15,766 nucleotides of DNA from Bacteroidales bacterium. GTDB taxonomy: Bacteria > Bacteroidota > Bacteroidia > Bacteroidales > DTU049. Where the stretch lies: contig JAHDSP010000295.1 of the NCBI GenBank assembly GCA_018432645.1, positions 1 to 15,766 of the forward strand, written 5' to 3'. Below the pieces are notes generated by a model, which saw only the letters and a program-made list of their open reading frames with translations, made no database searches and had not been told where the DNA came from. The position numbers and the translations under genes were made by a program. The first letter of the stretch is position 1; every line of letters begins with the position of its first letter. Of this stretch, positions 9,167 to 15,766 are shown one piece after another.

Positions 9167-9889
9167 TTATTGATTAAAAATTTCTTGATAAACATCATGG
9201 AAAATATAAAAACCAGGATGGTCTATAATCCATTTAGCAGCTGTCAATGCACCTATGGCAAGTGCTTTTCTTGAAAAATTCTTATGTTCTATGGTTATTT
9301 GATCAAATAAACTTGTAAATATAACGCTATGTGTACCTACTTCTTCACCTTGCCTGATAGATTTAATATTTAAATAATCTTCTTCTTTATCGTCTAGACT
9401 CCAATTTTTGAAATTATAATGTTTCATCACTATTTGAGCTGCTTGTATGGCTGTACCACTAGGTTTATCCAATTTATGTATATGGTGGATTTCTTCTAAT
9501 CTCACTTTGTAATCTTCGTAAGTTTTCATTTTCCCTGATATATAATCAACAAAATCAAACCACAAATTAACACCTAAATTAAAATTACTGCCCCAAAGTA
9601 CATTGCCATTATTTAGCAAAGTATATTTTTTTACTGCTTCCAATTCATTGTCCCAACCTGTAGTGCCAGAGACAACAGGTAGACGCATATCTACACAAGT
9701 TTTAATGTTATTTACTACGGCATTTGCATTAGTAAATTCTATAGCTACATCTGGTTTATGCTTTTTTATTTCATCTATTAAATTATTATTTTGGTCTATA
9801 ATGCTTGCTATTTGGTAATTAAAATCTTGGGCAGTGCTTTCAATTTCTTTACCCATTTTACCATAACCTATGATAGCTATTTTTATCAT
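9167..9889 (-). CDS. dapB: 4-hydroxy-tetrahydrodipicolinate reductase
   Basis: DapB reduces 4-hydroxy-tetrahydrodipicolinate to tetrahydrodipicolinate with NAD(P)H in the diaminopimelate/lysine pathway, which supplies peptidoglycan. The 240-residue product has the Rossmann motif IIGYGKMGKE (6-15), VSGTTGW (73-79), and the catalytic segment EIHHIHKLDKPSGTA (133-147) with His135-His136 and Lys139. The domain order and length match the short DapB of Bacteroidota. It is the last gene of the minus-strand operon in this window and overlaps the DUF5683 gene by 32 nt, so it is probably translationally coupled. The usual Ala in the KxDAPSGTA motif is Lys142 here, a mild departure that should not affect catalysis. 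Confidence 0.96.
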   Translation of the reverse strand: MIKIAIIGYGKMGKEIESTAQDFNYQIASIIDQNNNLIDEIKKHKPDVAIEFTNANAVVNNIKTCVDMRLPVVSGTTGWDNELEAVKKYTLLNNGNVLWGSNFNLGVNLWFDFVDYISGKMKTYEDYKVRLEEIHHIHKLDKPSGTAIQAAQIVMKHYNFKNWSLDDKEEDYLNIKSIRQGEEVGTHSVIFTSLFDQITIEHKNFSRKALAIGALTAAKWIIDHPGFYIFHDVYQEIFNQ

Positions 9890-10469
9890 TATTATTATTT
9901 TTGAAATTATATTTTAAAGAAATAGTGGGCACAAAAGTATTAGTATTATTAGCTGGTATCATTGATAAATCAGTATCTATACTAAACCCAAATAAATGAG
10001 CGTCTACTACTGCATCTAGTATATTTAATAAGTAAACTCCTACAAAAACTATTACACTGATTTCTAGATTGCGTCTATAATAATCTTTGTAATATGTCAG
10101 TTGATCTAAGCTATATAAATCTATGTAAGGATCAATTGTTGTAGGATCATCATCTAATCTCATTTCTATTGCGTCTCTATAATCGATATATTTTTTATGA
10201 TTAGATACAAACATATATGCAGAACCGCCTAATCCAGCATAAATAATAGGTATTTTCCAATATTTACGATTATAACCTTGTCCTAGTCCTGGTAATAGTG
10301 AGGAATATAAAGCTGCTCTCTGAGGACTGTGGATCGAGTCTTTTTTATCTAATTGATAATTATTCAAAAAAAAATAAGTATCAGAATTAGCAGTAATGAG
10401 GCTTTGAGAGTTAATATAGCTTAAATTAAATAAAAGAGAAAATAATATAAGAAATAGGAATCTATTCAT
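9858..10469 (-). CDS. DUF5683-family membrane protein
   Basis: The 203-residue product begins with a signal peptide or first helix (MNRFLFLILFSLLFNLSYINS). A conserved core follows at about residues 50-100: RAALYSSLLPGLGQGYNRKYWKIPIIYAGLG is spread across 51-81 and leads into YMFVSNHKKYIDYRDAI. A later hydrophobic helix, VIVFVGVYLLNILDAVVDAHL, lies near 139-159 and is followed by a strand-like tail. The PGLGQ-YN-KYW-KIP-YAGLG pattern is the hallmark of DUF5683, a Bacteroidota family commonly found between parB and dapB. It is an envelope protein of unknown role. It overlaps parB by 8 nt and dapB by 32 nt, so the three are almost certainly co-expressed. The Asn-rich tail encoded over dapB is probably variable. 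Confidence 0.92.
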   Translation of the reverse strand: MNRFLFLILFSLLFNLSYINSQSLITANSDTYFFLNNYQLDKKDSIHSPQRAALYSSLLPGLGQGYNRKYWKIPIIYAGLGGSAYMFVSNHKKYIDYRDAIEMRLDDDPTTIDPYIDLYSLDQLTYYKDYYRRNLEISVIVFVGVYLLNILDAVVDAHLFGFSIDTDLSMIPANNTNTFVPTISLKYNFKNNNNDKNSYHRLW

Positions 10470-11328
10470 TTATAAAATTCTTAAAAAAATTCTCTATTTC
10501 TTCATCATTATCAAATTTTAATTGCACAATGACTTTGCCTTTTGAGGTAACTTTAGATTTAGCATCTATGTTAAATTTTTCTTTAAGATTATTTAAAATT
10601 TTTTCAGTTTTTTCTGAAACAATATTTTTAGTAGAATGTTTAGCAGTAGATTTATTTTTGAGATTAGCCACTAGCTCTTCTACTTTGCGAACAGAGAGAC
10701 CTTCGTCAATAGTTTTTTTAAAGATGTTCATCAGGTCTTCATCATCATCGATAGAAGCTAATGCACGAGCATGTCCCATGGTGATTTTTTCATAGCGAAT
10801 AGCAGCTTGTATAGCTGGAGGTAAATTGAGTATACGTAAATAATTAGAAATGGTAGCTCTATTTTTACCTACACGAGAGCTTAGTTCCTCTTGAGTGAGA
10901 TTAAACTCTTCGAGTAATTTTTGGTATGAATTTGCAATTTCTATTGCATTTAAATCTTGCCTTTGTATATTTTCTACAAGGGCTAATTCTAGAAGTGTGT
11001 CGTCATCAGCATCTTTGACAAAAGCAGGTATTTCATTGAGATTAGCTAATCTAGCTGCTCTCAGACGTCTTTCACCAGAAATTAATTGATATCTATTTTT
11101 ATCAATTTTTCTAACAGTGATCGGCTGAATAATACCCAAATGTTTAATAGATTCAGCTAAATCATATAAAGCATCCTCATCGAAATCTGTACGCGGTTGA
11201 AAAGGATTACTTTCTATTTGATCTACAGGTATCAAAGGAAATGCAGATGAGGAGAAATAATCATTATCTATATCTCCCAATATAGCTTCTAATCCTCTTC
11301 CCAAAGCTGGCCTTTTACTTGTTGACAT
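10462..11328 (-). CDS. parB: Chromosome-partitioning protein ParB
   Basis: ParB binds parS sites near the origin, spreads as a CTP-dependent clamp and stimulates the ParA ATPase to segregate origins. The 288 residues show the ParA-interacting N terminus RPALGRGLEAILGD (6-19), the ParB/Srx CTP-binding domain with NPFQPR (41-46), GERRLRAA (85-92) and ENIQRQDLN (119-127), and a helix-turn-helix at about 141-165 (LTQEELSSRVGKN, then ISNYLRIL). A C-terminal dimerisation segment follows (about 235-288). The length and order are normal for chromosomal ParB. It overlaps parA by 14 nt and the DUF5683 gene by 8 nt. No 16-nt parS palindrome was seen in the window. Confidence 0.97.
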   Translation of the reverse strand: MSTSKRPALGRGLEAILGDIDNDYFSSSAFPLIPVDQIESNPFQPRTDFDEDALYDLAESIKHLGIIQPITVRKIDKNRYQLISGERRLRAARLANLNEIPAFVKDADDDTLLELALVENIQRQDLNAIEIANSYQKLLEEFNLTQEELSSRVGKNRATISNYLRILNLPPAIQAAIRYEKITMGHARALASIDDDEDLMNIFKKTIDEGLSVRKVEELVANLKNKSTAKHSTKNIVSEKTEKILNNLKEKFNIDAKSKVTSKGKVIVQLKFDNDEEIENFFKNFINE

Positions 11329-12103
11329 TTAAATTTTCTTTCTTTGATTTATTTAAAATTTCTTTAGCAAGGGCGATATAACTCTGAGCACCTTTACCAG
11401 TAGTATCGAAAGTAATTATAGTTTCTCCATAAGAAGGAGCCTCACCAATGCGAGTATTTCTAGGAATTATTGTATCGAAGACTATATCTTTGAAATGATG
11501 TCTTACCTCATCAACTACTTGATTAGATAAACGTAACCTTTTATCATACATAGTAAGTAAAATACCTTCGATATCTAAATTTTGATTTAGTCTATTTTGA
11601 ACTATTCTAATAGTATTCAATAATTTTCCTAATCCTTCGAGAGCAAAATATTCACATTGTACAGGTATAATTACAGAATCAGCTGCTGTAAGGGCATTCA
11701 CAGTAATGATGCCAAGAGATGGAGAGCAATCGATGAGTATAATATCGTAATCATTTTTTAATGAGTCTACAACTATTTTCATCTTTTTTTCTCTATCTTC
11801 CATATTAATTAACTCTATCTCGGCACCTACAAGGTTAATATGAGCTGGTAGGATGAATAGATTTGGAGTATTTGTCTCTACAATGGTTTCATGAGGATCG
11901 ATATTATTAATGATGCACTCATAAATACTTTTGTTAATAGATTTAGGATCTATACCTAATCCAGAAGTAGAATTAGCTTGTGGGTCAGCGTCGATGATTA
12001 AAGTTCTGAAATCTAAAGCTGCAAAAGCACCTCCTAGATTAAGAGCAGTAGTAGTTTTTCCCACACCTCCTTTTTGATTTGCTAATGCTATAACTTTGCC
12101 CAT
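11315..12103 (-). CDS. parA: Chromosome-partitioning ATPase ParA (Soj-like)
   Basis: This Walker-type ATPase binds the nucleoid non-specifically as an ATP dimer and moves ParB-parS complexes. The 262-residue product has the deviant Walker A motif QKGGVGKTTTALNLG (10-24), with the signature Lys11 and catalytic Lys16. It then has the switch/Walker A' segment LIIDADPQANSTSGLG (35-50) and a Walker B-like IILIDCSPSLG. No N-terminal DNA-binding extension is present, which marks the short chromosomal (Soj) type rather than plasmid type Ia. It starts 5 nt after the PUR-like gene and overlaps parB by 14 nt, so it is part of one operon. Confidence 0.97.
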   Translation of the reverse strand: MGKVIALANQKGGVGKTTTALNLGGAFAALDFRTLIIDADPQANSTSGLGIDPKSINKSIYECIINNIDPHETIVETNTPNLFILPAHINLVGAEIELINMEDREKKMKIVVDSLKNDYDIILIDCSPSLGIITVNALTAADSVIIPVQCEYFALEGLGKLLNTIRIVQNRLNQNLDIEGILLTMYDKRLRLSNQVVDEVRHHFKDIVFDTIIPRNTRIGEAPSYGETIITFDTTGKGAQSYIALAKEILNKSKKENLNVNK

Positions 12104-12108
12104 AATAA

Positions 12109-12459
12109 TTAAAAAATTATATCTTCTTCGTCGAGATTATTAGAAAATTTATTTGGATTTTCTTTGTCAAATTTACGTTTTTCTATAATTTCTTCTATAC
12201 CTTCTTCAGGATCTATACCAGTTTCGATAAATTCTATTGCATAGCGTAATCCTCGAGCAAATTTATCCATATCTTCTTTGTACAAAAATATTTTAGTTTT
12301 TTTGTAGCCAAATTGCCCTGTAGATTCATCTAATTCTTTTCTACTCTCAGTAATAGTAATATATCTATCACCAGACTTGCTCTCTTTAACATCAAAAAAG
12401 TAGGTGCGTCTACCTGCTTTTACTGATTTTGAATACACTTCTTCCTTTTCTCTTTTCAT
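12109..12459 (-). CDS. PUR-like nucleic-acid-binding protein (DUF3276)
   Basis: The 116-residue product matches the Bacteroidota DUF3276 family, which has a PUR-alpha-like fold related to spirochaete PUR-domain proteins that bind single-stranded DNA or RNA. Visible elements are an N-terminal YSKSVKAGRRTYFFDVKESKSGDRYITITES spread over about 9-39, the partner segment TKIFLYKEDMDKFARGLRYAI (55-75), and a charged tail ending in acidic DEEDIIF. It is the first gene of the operon leading into parA (5-nt gap) and has the best promoter in the window. Its target and any tie to chromosome segregation are unknown. The family assignment rests on motif recognition; the function is inherited from the family. 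Confidence 0.9.
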   Translation of the reverse strand: MKREKEEVYSKSVKAGRRTYFFDVKESKSGDRYITITESRKELDESTGQFGYKKTKIFLYKEDMDKFARGLRYAIEFIETGIDPEEGIEEIIEKRKFDKENPNKFSNNLDEEDIIF

Positions 12460-12497
12460 TATCCGTCTTTATTTTTTGTTTTTTATAAAATTTATGG

Positions 12498-12527
12498 CAA
12501 AGGTAATAAAAATTTTTTATCTGACAA
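12498..12527 (-). promoter_or_regulatory. Promoter of the PUR-parA-parB-DUF5683-dapB operon
   Basis: On the minus strand a TTG (12525-12527) is separated by exactly 19 nt from TACCTTTG (12498-12505), a full match to the Bacteroidota -33/-7 arrangement. The -7 box ends 38 nt before the start codon at 12459. No other TAnnTTTG box was noticed between the operon genes. Confidence 0.75.
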
Positions 12528-12560
12528 TAATGAATATTTTTGAATAAATTTTTATATAAA

Positions 12561-12654
12561 TTACTTTTCTTTGTCAGCTACACAAAGAAAAGTAACAAAA
12601 GAAAAGTCTCCGCAGGGGAAATGATTTGAGGGGTTTAAAATTTTAAACCCCTAC
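12561..12654. repeat. Dispersed inverted-repeat element, copy 2
   Basis: This copy has the same layout and orientation as the element at 1-97. A perfect 14-bp hairpin (12561-12574 with 12582-12595, right arm acaaagaaaagtaa, 7-nt loop) is followed by caaaagaaa, a variable linker containing ggggaaatg, and a perfect 24-nt palindrome at 12629-12652. The two mismatches in the hairpin of copy 1 are absent here. It lies downstream of the minus-strand gene ending at 12833, just as copy 1 lies downstream of the gene ending at 173. Confidence 0.8.
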
Positions 12655-12714
12655 AAGATTTCTTATTGCCCTATGCTGCTTGCTTGTTTTATTGCAAATC
12701 ATTTCCCAATGCGG
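12610..12714. repeat. Nested inverted repeat around the palindrome
   Basis: The left arm 12610-12628 (ccgcaggggaaatgatttg) pairs with the right arm 12695-12714. There is a 13-bp exact core (12616-12628 with 12695-12707), then a one-base bulge/mismatch and five more pairs. The arms enclose the 24-nt palindrome and about 42 nt. Such arms could form a long cruciform or RNA stem. Copy 1 has no matching right arm. Confidence 0.65.
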
Positions 12715-12719
12715 TTGGG

Positions 12720-12737
12720 ACACATCTAAAGATGTGT
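12720..12737. repeat. Short perfect hairpin
   Basis: The arms acacatct (12720-12727) and agatgtgt (12730-12737) are exact inverse complements around a 2-nt spacer. It lies just outside the nested inverted repeat. There is no adjoining T-run, so it is not an obvious terminator. Confidence 0.6.
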
Positions 12738-12832
12738 TTAAAGTAAACTAGTAGTTTCGCTGTAGCCATAGGGAAGGTATTGAAAATGCTGGAATACTAT
12801 AAAATTTTGCTATGTAAAATTGATAAATATTT

Positions 12833-13732
12833 TTACTCATTTAGCTCTATTACACTCACATCGTCTATGAGATAATATAGGTTCTTTTTTTCTCTATCCC
12901 AATAGCGATAATAATAAGGACTATGAGGACGAATGTATTCATCTTCTAATTTTTTATATTTTTTAATATATGGATTTACTACTAATAAATTCTTTTTTAT
13001 TGCTTTGCTCAGAATCTTTTTATTATGTCGAGTATTTTTATTTTTGTATTTTTCATAAGCTTCAACTACAGCAGGTGTATCGTCCCAAAACATTCCTATT
13101 GTAACGTATTGCTCTCCACCTTGTGCAGTATAGATACCACTTATCTCTACCCAATTTGTATCTGTTATGAAATTGCCATCTGGATTTTTAATATGTGCTC
13201 GCAACTCTGGTGTCATGTACCTCACATAGCTAGAAACATTATATTTTTTACCTACAATATCTGTATCTTTTGAGAAATAAAGACCAATATTATATGCTGC
13301 GTAATCACTATATTTATAAGCTAATTTCACCCAAAAACTCACTTTATATTGTTTGCCTGCTTCTAGTGTATCTATGAGTTTACTTTGTATGTGCTCCATC
13401 CAGAAATTTTCCTCTCCAATCAATGCTAACCCCATATAACCATTTCCTGTTTTGGGTTTGTAACTTGCTAAATATATGTAATTGTACAAGCAAAAATTAG
13501 TGTGAGGAAGTTCTATCCAGCACTTATTAAAATAATCAGGTGTAGCATCATTAGGGGACCACCACCCTATACAAGGTATTGTGTCTACAACATTTAGATT
13601 GCATGGACAGCTATAATATTCTTCGAAGCTACCATTATAAATTAAATTTTTTTGTGAAAAAATATTATTTGAAATTATACTAATTAAAATAAATAATATT
13701 TGTATTCTGCAATTATTTAATATTTTATTCAT
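12833..13732 (-). CDS. Secreted jelly-roll-like protein with charged insertion
   Basis: The 299-residue product has a signal peptide (about 1-26, ending NNIFS before QKN). The mature part begins NLIYNGSFEEYYSCPC and continues with GWWSPNDATPDYFNKC (56-71), the aromatic GYMGLAL (98-104), GKQYKVSFWVKLA (126-138) and YLIDDVSVIEL at the end. This pattern matches carbohydrate-binding-like jelly-roll domains found at the start of many Bacteroidota OmpA-family and gliding-type surface proteins. No OmpA or sorting domain follows. Residues about 219-285 are a Lys/Tyr-rich stretch placed before the final strand, probably an inserted loop. Its start overlaps the preceding ORF by 8 nt and no promoter was noted, so it probably belongs to the uridine-phosphorylase-like operon. 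The substrate is unknown. Confidence 0.85.
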   Translation of the reverse strand: MNKILNNCRIQILFILISIISNNIFSQKNLIYNGSFEEYYSCPCNLNVVDTIPCIGWWSPNDATPDYFNKCWIELPHTNFCLYNYIYLASYKPKTGNGYMGLALIGEENFWMEHIQSKLIDTLEAGKQYKVSFWVKLAYKYSDYAAYNIGLYFSKDTDIVGKKYNVSSYVRYMTPELRAHIKNPDGNFITDTNWVEISGIYTAQGGEQYVTIGMFWDDTPAVVEAYEKYKNKNTRHNKKILSKAIKKNLLVVNPYIKKYKKLEDEYIRPHSPYYYRYWDREKKNLYYLIDDVSVIELNE

Positions 13733-14021
13733 AATTATTTGCTTCTTTAAAAACTTCTGGCCCTAAAAAAAGATCTTTCATATAATATTTATCTAATACA
13801 TTAGGTGATATGATTATTGTGCCCCATAGATTTCTTCTAGAAATTCTAACATTTTTATCCAACATTGTCAATTTCGTTATAAATTTATGACCAACGTATC
13901 TTGCATATTTTTGTGTAGGAACTATATATATTATTTGCATAATGTACGTCTCACCTTCTTTTAGCTTTTCTGGTAATCTAACATTATATTTAGGTGTTAC
14001 TAAAGTGTATAAAATGTCCAT
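13725..14021 (-). CDS. Main ORF of an apparently frameshifted secreted-protein gene
   Basis: The first ATG gives 98 residues, MDILYTLVTPKYN onward to EANNYE, with a beta-rich look and no family I recognise. The same frame stays open for about 65 codons upstream of this ATG (to a stop at 14217-14219) and reads like protein, including NYEIFYEGKDTIYYTTGEYR, but it contains no ATG, GTG or TTG. An ATG in another frame at 14229, 7 nt after the upstream gene's stop, supplies the missing start. The true gene is therefore probably about 505 nt with a one-base indel, encoding a secreted protein of about 167 residues. Whether the 98-residue form is made is unclear. It overlaps the next gene by 8 nt. Confidence 0.6.
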   Translation of the reverse strand: MDILYTLVTPKYNVRLPEKLKEGETYIMQIIYIVPTQKYARYVGHKFITKLTMLDKNVRISRRNLWGTIIISPNVLDKYYMKDLFLGPEVFKEANNYE

Positions 14022-14229
14022 TGTAGAATTAGATAGATATATTAAATATGCATGCCTAATACTTTTTATTCTATTTATTCTATACTCGCCAGTTGTATAA
14101 TATATGGTATCCTTGCCCTCATAAAAAATTTCATAATTAATTTTATTATCTAAATTATTATTAGCTAGGATACTCGCAGGTACAACTATATTTAAAGAAT
14201 AAAATACAAAATGTCTTTAATTTTTTCAT
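14022..14229 (-). pseudogene. 5' part of the same gene, out of frame (signal-peptide region)
   Basis: From the ATG at 14229 one frame reads MKKLKTFCILFF, a typical signal-peptide start, then continues to a stop after about 22 codons. A second frame, the one used by the downstream ORF, picks up with SLNIVVPASILANNN, a typical signal-peptide end with a cleavage-like ILA before NNN. A single-base change between 14188 and 14216, a stretch with short T-runs, joins them into one signal peptide. The spacing of 7 nt to the preceding stop supports this as the original start. It is either a real inactivating frameshift or a base-calling error. Confidence 0.65.
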
Positions 14230-14236
14230 TTTATTT

Positions 14237-15100
14237 TTATGCTAAACTATTTAATACATGCATTACTAAATTTTTTATTGCTTGAGAATAATCATCAGTG
14301 AAATCTTTTGTTACTCTATTAGCAATAGCTACACAAACTGTACATGCTTTGTGTCCCATCAGTTTAGCTAATCCAAATAATGCAGAAGTTTCCATTTCAA
14401 AATTTGCTAATATATGCCCTTGATATTCAAAATTTTCAAATTGATTTATTAACTCTGGATATGCTAGAGGCAATCTCAAAACTCTACCTTGTGGACCATA
14501 AAAACCACTAGCAGTTACAGTAACGCCTGAATGAAAATTATCATTATATAATTTATTGTATAACTCTCTATCACATTTTACTACATATGGTCTAGGTAGA
14601 GTATCTGGCCAATTTACTTTTTGCAAAATATTTTTTTCGAAATCTACTTCACGAATAGATGTGTCATGTTTATAATAATGTAAAAGTCCATCCATACCTA
14701 AAGCCATTTCAGATATTACTACACTATTGACATCTATTTTGCTATGTAGAGCACCTGAGGTACCTATACGTATTAAATTTAAACTTTTATGCTCTTTTTT
14801 TATTTCTCTTTTTTCTAGATCTATATTTGCCAGAGCATCCAGTTCATTAACTACAATATCTATATTATCAGTTCCCATACCAGTGCTAATCACTGTGAAT
14901 CGTTTATTTTTGTAATATCCAGTATAGCTAATTATTTCTCTATTATGTCTACTCACCTCGATAGTCTCAAAAAAACTAGATACCCATTCTGAACGTTCTG
15001 GATCACCTACTAGAATAATAGTATCTGCAATCTCATGAGGGAATAATGCTAAATGATATACACTACCATCAGGTTTTAAAACTAATTCTGATTTTTCCAT
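14237..15100 (-). CDS. udp: Nucleoside phosphorylase, probably uridine phosphorylase
   Basis: This family cleaves a nucleoside with phosphate to the free base and ribose-1-phosphate, here probably uridine in pyrimidine salvage. The 287 residues show the phosphorylase signatures: IILVGDPERSEWVS (28-41) with phosphate-contacting Asp33 and Arg36, STGMGTDNIDIVVNEL (72-87), IRIGTSGAL (110-118) with Arg111, and NFEMETSALFGLA near 234-246, whose Met-Glu pair contacts the ribose. Length and motif order fit the Bacteroidota udp-like group. Substrate choice between uridine and other nucleosides is inferred. It has its own promoter box and leads the operon with the two secreted-protein genes; the first of them starts 7 nt after this stop. 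Confidence 0.9.
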   Translation of the reverse strand: MEKSELVLKPDGSVYHLALFPHEIADTIILVGDPERSEWVSSFFETIEVSRHNREIISYTGYYKNKRFTVISTGMGTDNIDIVVNELDALANIDLEKREIKKEHKSLNLIRIGTSGALHSKIDVNSVVISEMALGMDGLLHYYKHDTSIREVDFEKNILQKVNWPDTLPRPYVVKCDRELYNKLYNDNFHSGVTVTASGFYGPQGRVLRLPLAYPELINQFENFEYQGHILANFEMETSALFGLAKLMGHKACTVCVAIANRVTKDFTDDYSQAIKNLVMHVLNSLA

Positions 15101-15124
15101 AACATTTTTTTTAATTATTAACTA

Positions 15125-15132
15125 CAAAATTA
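15125..15132 (-). promoter_or_regulatory. -7 box for the nucleoside phosphorylase operon
   Basis: On the minus strand this reads TAATTTTG, an exact TAnnTTTG match, 24 nt before the start codon at 15100. No clear -33 TTG is seen at 19 nt. It shares the 69-nt divergent region with galE, for which only a 7-of-8 match (GAAATTTG, 15144-15151) was found on the + strand. Confidence 0.55.
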
Positions 15133-15169
15133 AAAAAAATATCGAAATTTGCATAAAATTTAAATTATT

Positions 15170-15766
15170 ATGATTTTAGTAACTGGAGGAGCTGGATATA
15201 TTGGTTCTCATGTGATAGCTGCATTATTAAAACATGGCTACAAGGTTGTCAATGTAGATAATTTCTCTAGATCTCATCCTATTATTCATAAAATTTTAGA
15301 AGATTATTTTAAAACAAATATTCCTTTGTATCAAATAGATTTGTCAGATGATAGAGCTTTTAAAGAATTAATGAAAATAAAAGAACCTATAGAAGCGATA
15401 ATTCATTTAGCTGCATATAAATTTGTAGAAGAATCCTATGAAGATCCAGCTCTATATTATAATAACAACATTCCCATATTGCTTCATTTGTTAGATTATG
15501 TTAATCAAAGAGAAATTCCTTATTTTATTTTTTCATCATCATGCACTGTATATGGTGAGCCTGATTATATACCGGTAAATGAAAATTCTCCTCTCAAAGA
15601 GCCTACAAGCCCATATGGTCATACCAAGCAGATGAGTGAATATATATTAAAAAATTATGCTAATGCATATAATATAATGAAAGTTATTTCTTTGCGTTAT
15701 TTTAATCCAATAGGTGCACATCCTGATATAGTGATTGGAGAAATACCTACTATAAAATCAAAAGGA
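15170..15766 (+). CDS. galE: UDP-glucose 4-epimerase, N-terminal part (cut by the window end)
   Basis: GalE interconverts UDP-glucose and UDP-galactose with bound NAD, feeding the Leloir pathway and surface polysaccharides. The 199 residues visible are the NAD-binding half of an extended short-chain dehydrogenase. They show the Rossmann motif VTGGAGYIGSH (4-14), HLAAYKFVEES (79-89), FSSSCTVYG with Ser124, PYGHTK with catalytic Tyr149 and Lys153, and RYFNPIGAHP. These numbers match those of the E. coli enzyme. The ATG at 15170 directly starts the Rossmann strand. The reading frame is open to the window edge, so the C-terminal sugar-binding part lies beyond it. A related sugar-nucleotide epimerase is possible, but the spacing favours GalE. 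Confidence 0.93.
   Translation, partial: MILVTGGAGYIGSHVIAALLKHGYKVVNVDNFSRSHPIIHKILEDYFKTNIPLYQIDLSDDRAFKELMKIKEPIEAIIHLAAYKFVEESYEDPALYYNNNIPILLHLLDYVNQREIPYFIFSSSCTVYGEPDYIPVNENSPLKEPTSPYGHTKQMSEYILKNYANAYNIMKVISLRYFNPIGAHPDIVIGEIPTIKSKG

Larger units (their letters stand above)
12528..12832. other. Non-coding region with repeat element and nested inverted repeats
   Basis: Together with the promoter just before it, this region makes a gene-free stretch of 373 nt (12460-12832). It holds copy 2 of the repeat element (12561-12654), a larger inverted repeat enclosing its palindrome (12610-12628 with 12695-12714), and an 18-nt hairpin at 12720-12737. The remainder to 12832 is AT-rich with no ORF, tRNA or clear terminator. 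A 10-nt match, tttgctatgt, to repeat copy 1 occurs near 12807-12816. Confidence 0.65.

Overview
The window looks like chromosomal DNA from a low-GC member of the phylum Bacteroidota. Three things point there. First, exact matches to the Bacteroidota -7 promoter box TAnnTTTG lie just upstream of most isolated genes, and no clear Shine-Dalgarno sequences are seen. Second, a PUR-like (DUF3276) gene, parA, parB, a DUF5683 gene and dapB follow one another in a tight operon. Third, several secreted proteins and lipoproteins are of styles typical of that phylum. The species cannot be named from this.

Layout. 1-172 holds one copy of a dispersed inverted-repeat element. 173-832 (-) is a secreted protein with a lysine-rich coiled-coil tail. 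It is divergent from a tandem pair of related lipoproteins (963-1397 and 1422-1865, +). A bidirectional terminator (1882-1921) ends both that pair and the opposing tRNA-Pro(CGG)/tRNA-Thr(CGT) operon (1993-2141, -). Next come a 1497-residue exported protein of unknown function (2187-6680, -) and a two-TM protein with an extracytoplasmic Cache-like domain but no output domain (6840-7460, -).

From 7613 the + strand carries panB (pantothenate/CoA synthesis), overlapped by an RluA-family pseudouridine synthase (8409-9146). Converging on it is a minus-strand operon, in transcription order: PUR-like nucleic-acid-binding protein (12109-12459), parA, parB, a DUF5683 membrane protein and dapB (down to 9167). 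It combines chromosome segregation with a diaminopimelate/lysine step and has the best promoter in the window (TTG-N19-TACCTTTG).

12460-12832 is a non-coding stretch with a second copy of the repeat element and nested inverted repeats. The last minus-strand operon is a uridine-phosphorylase-like gene (14237-15100), a secreted-protein gene that appears frameshifted inside its signal peptide (13725-14229), and a secreted jelly-roll-like protein (12833-13732). The window ends inside galE (15170 onward, +).

No CRISPR array, transposase, integrase, phage gene or recognised defence system was seen. The most useful leads are the frameshifted secreted-protein gene, the repeat element, the stand-alone Cache-like protein and the very large exported protein.
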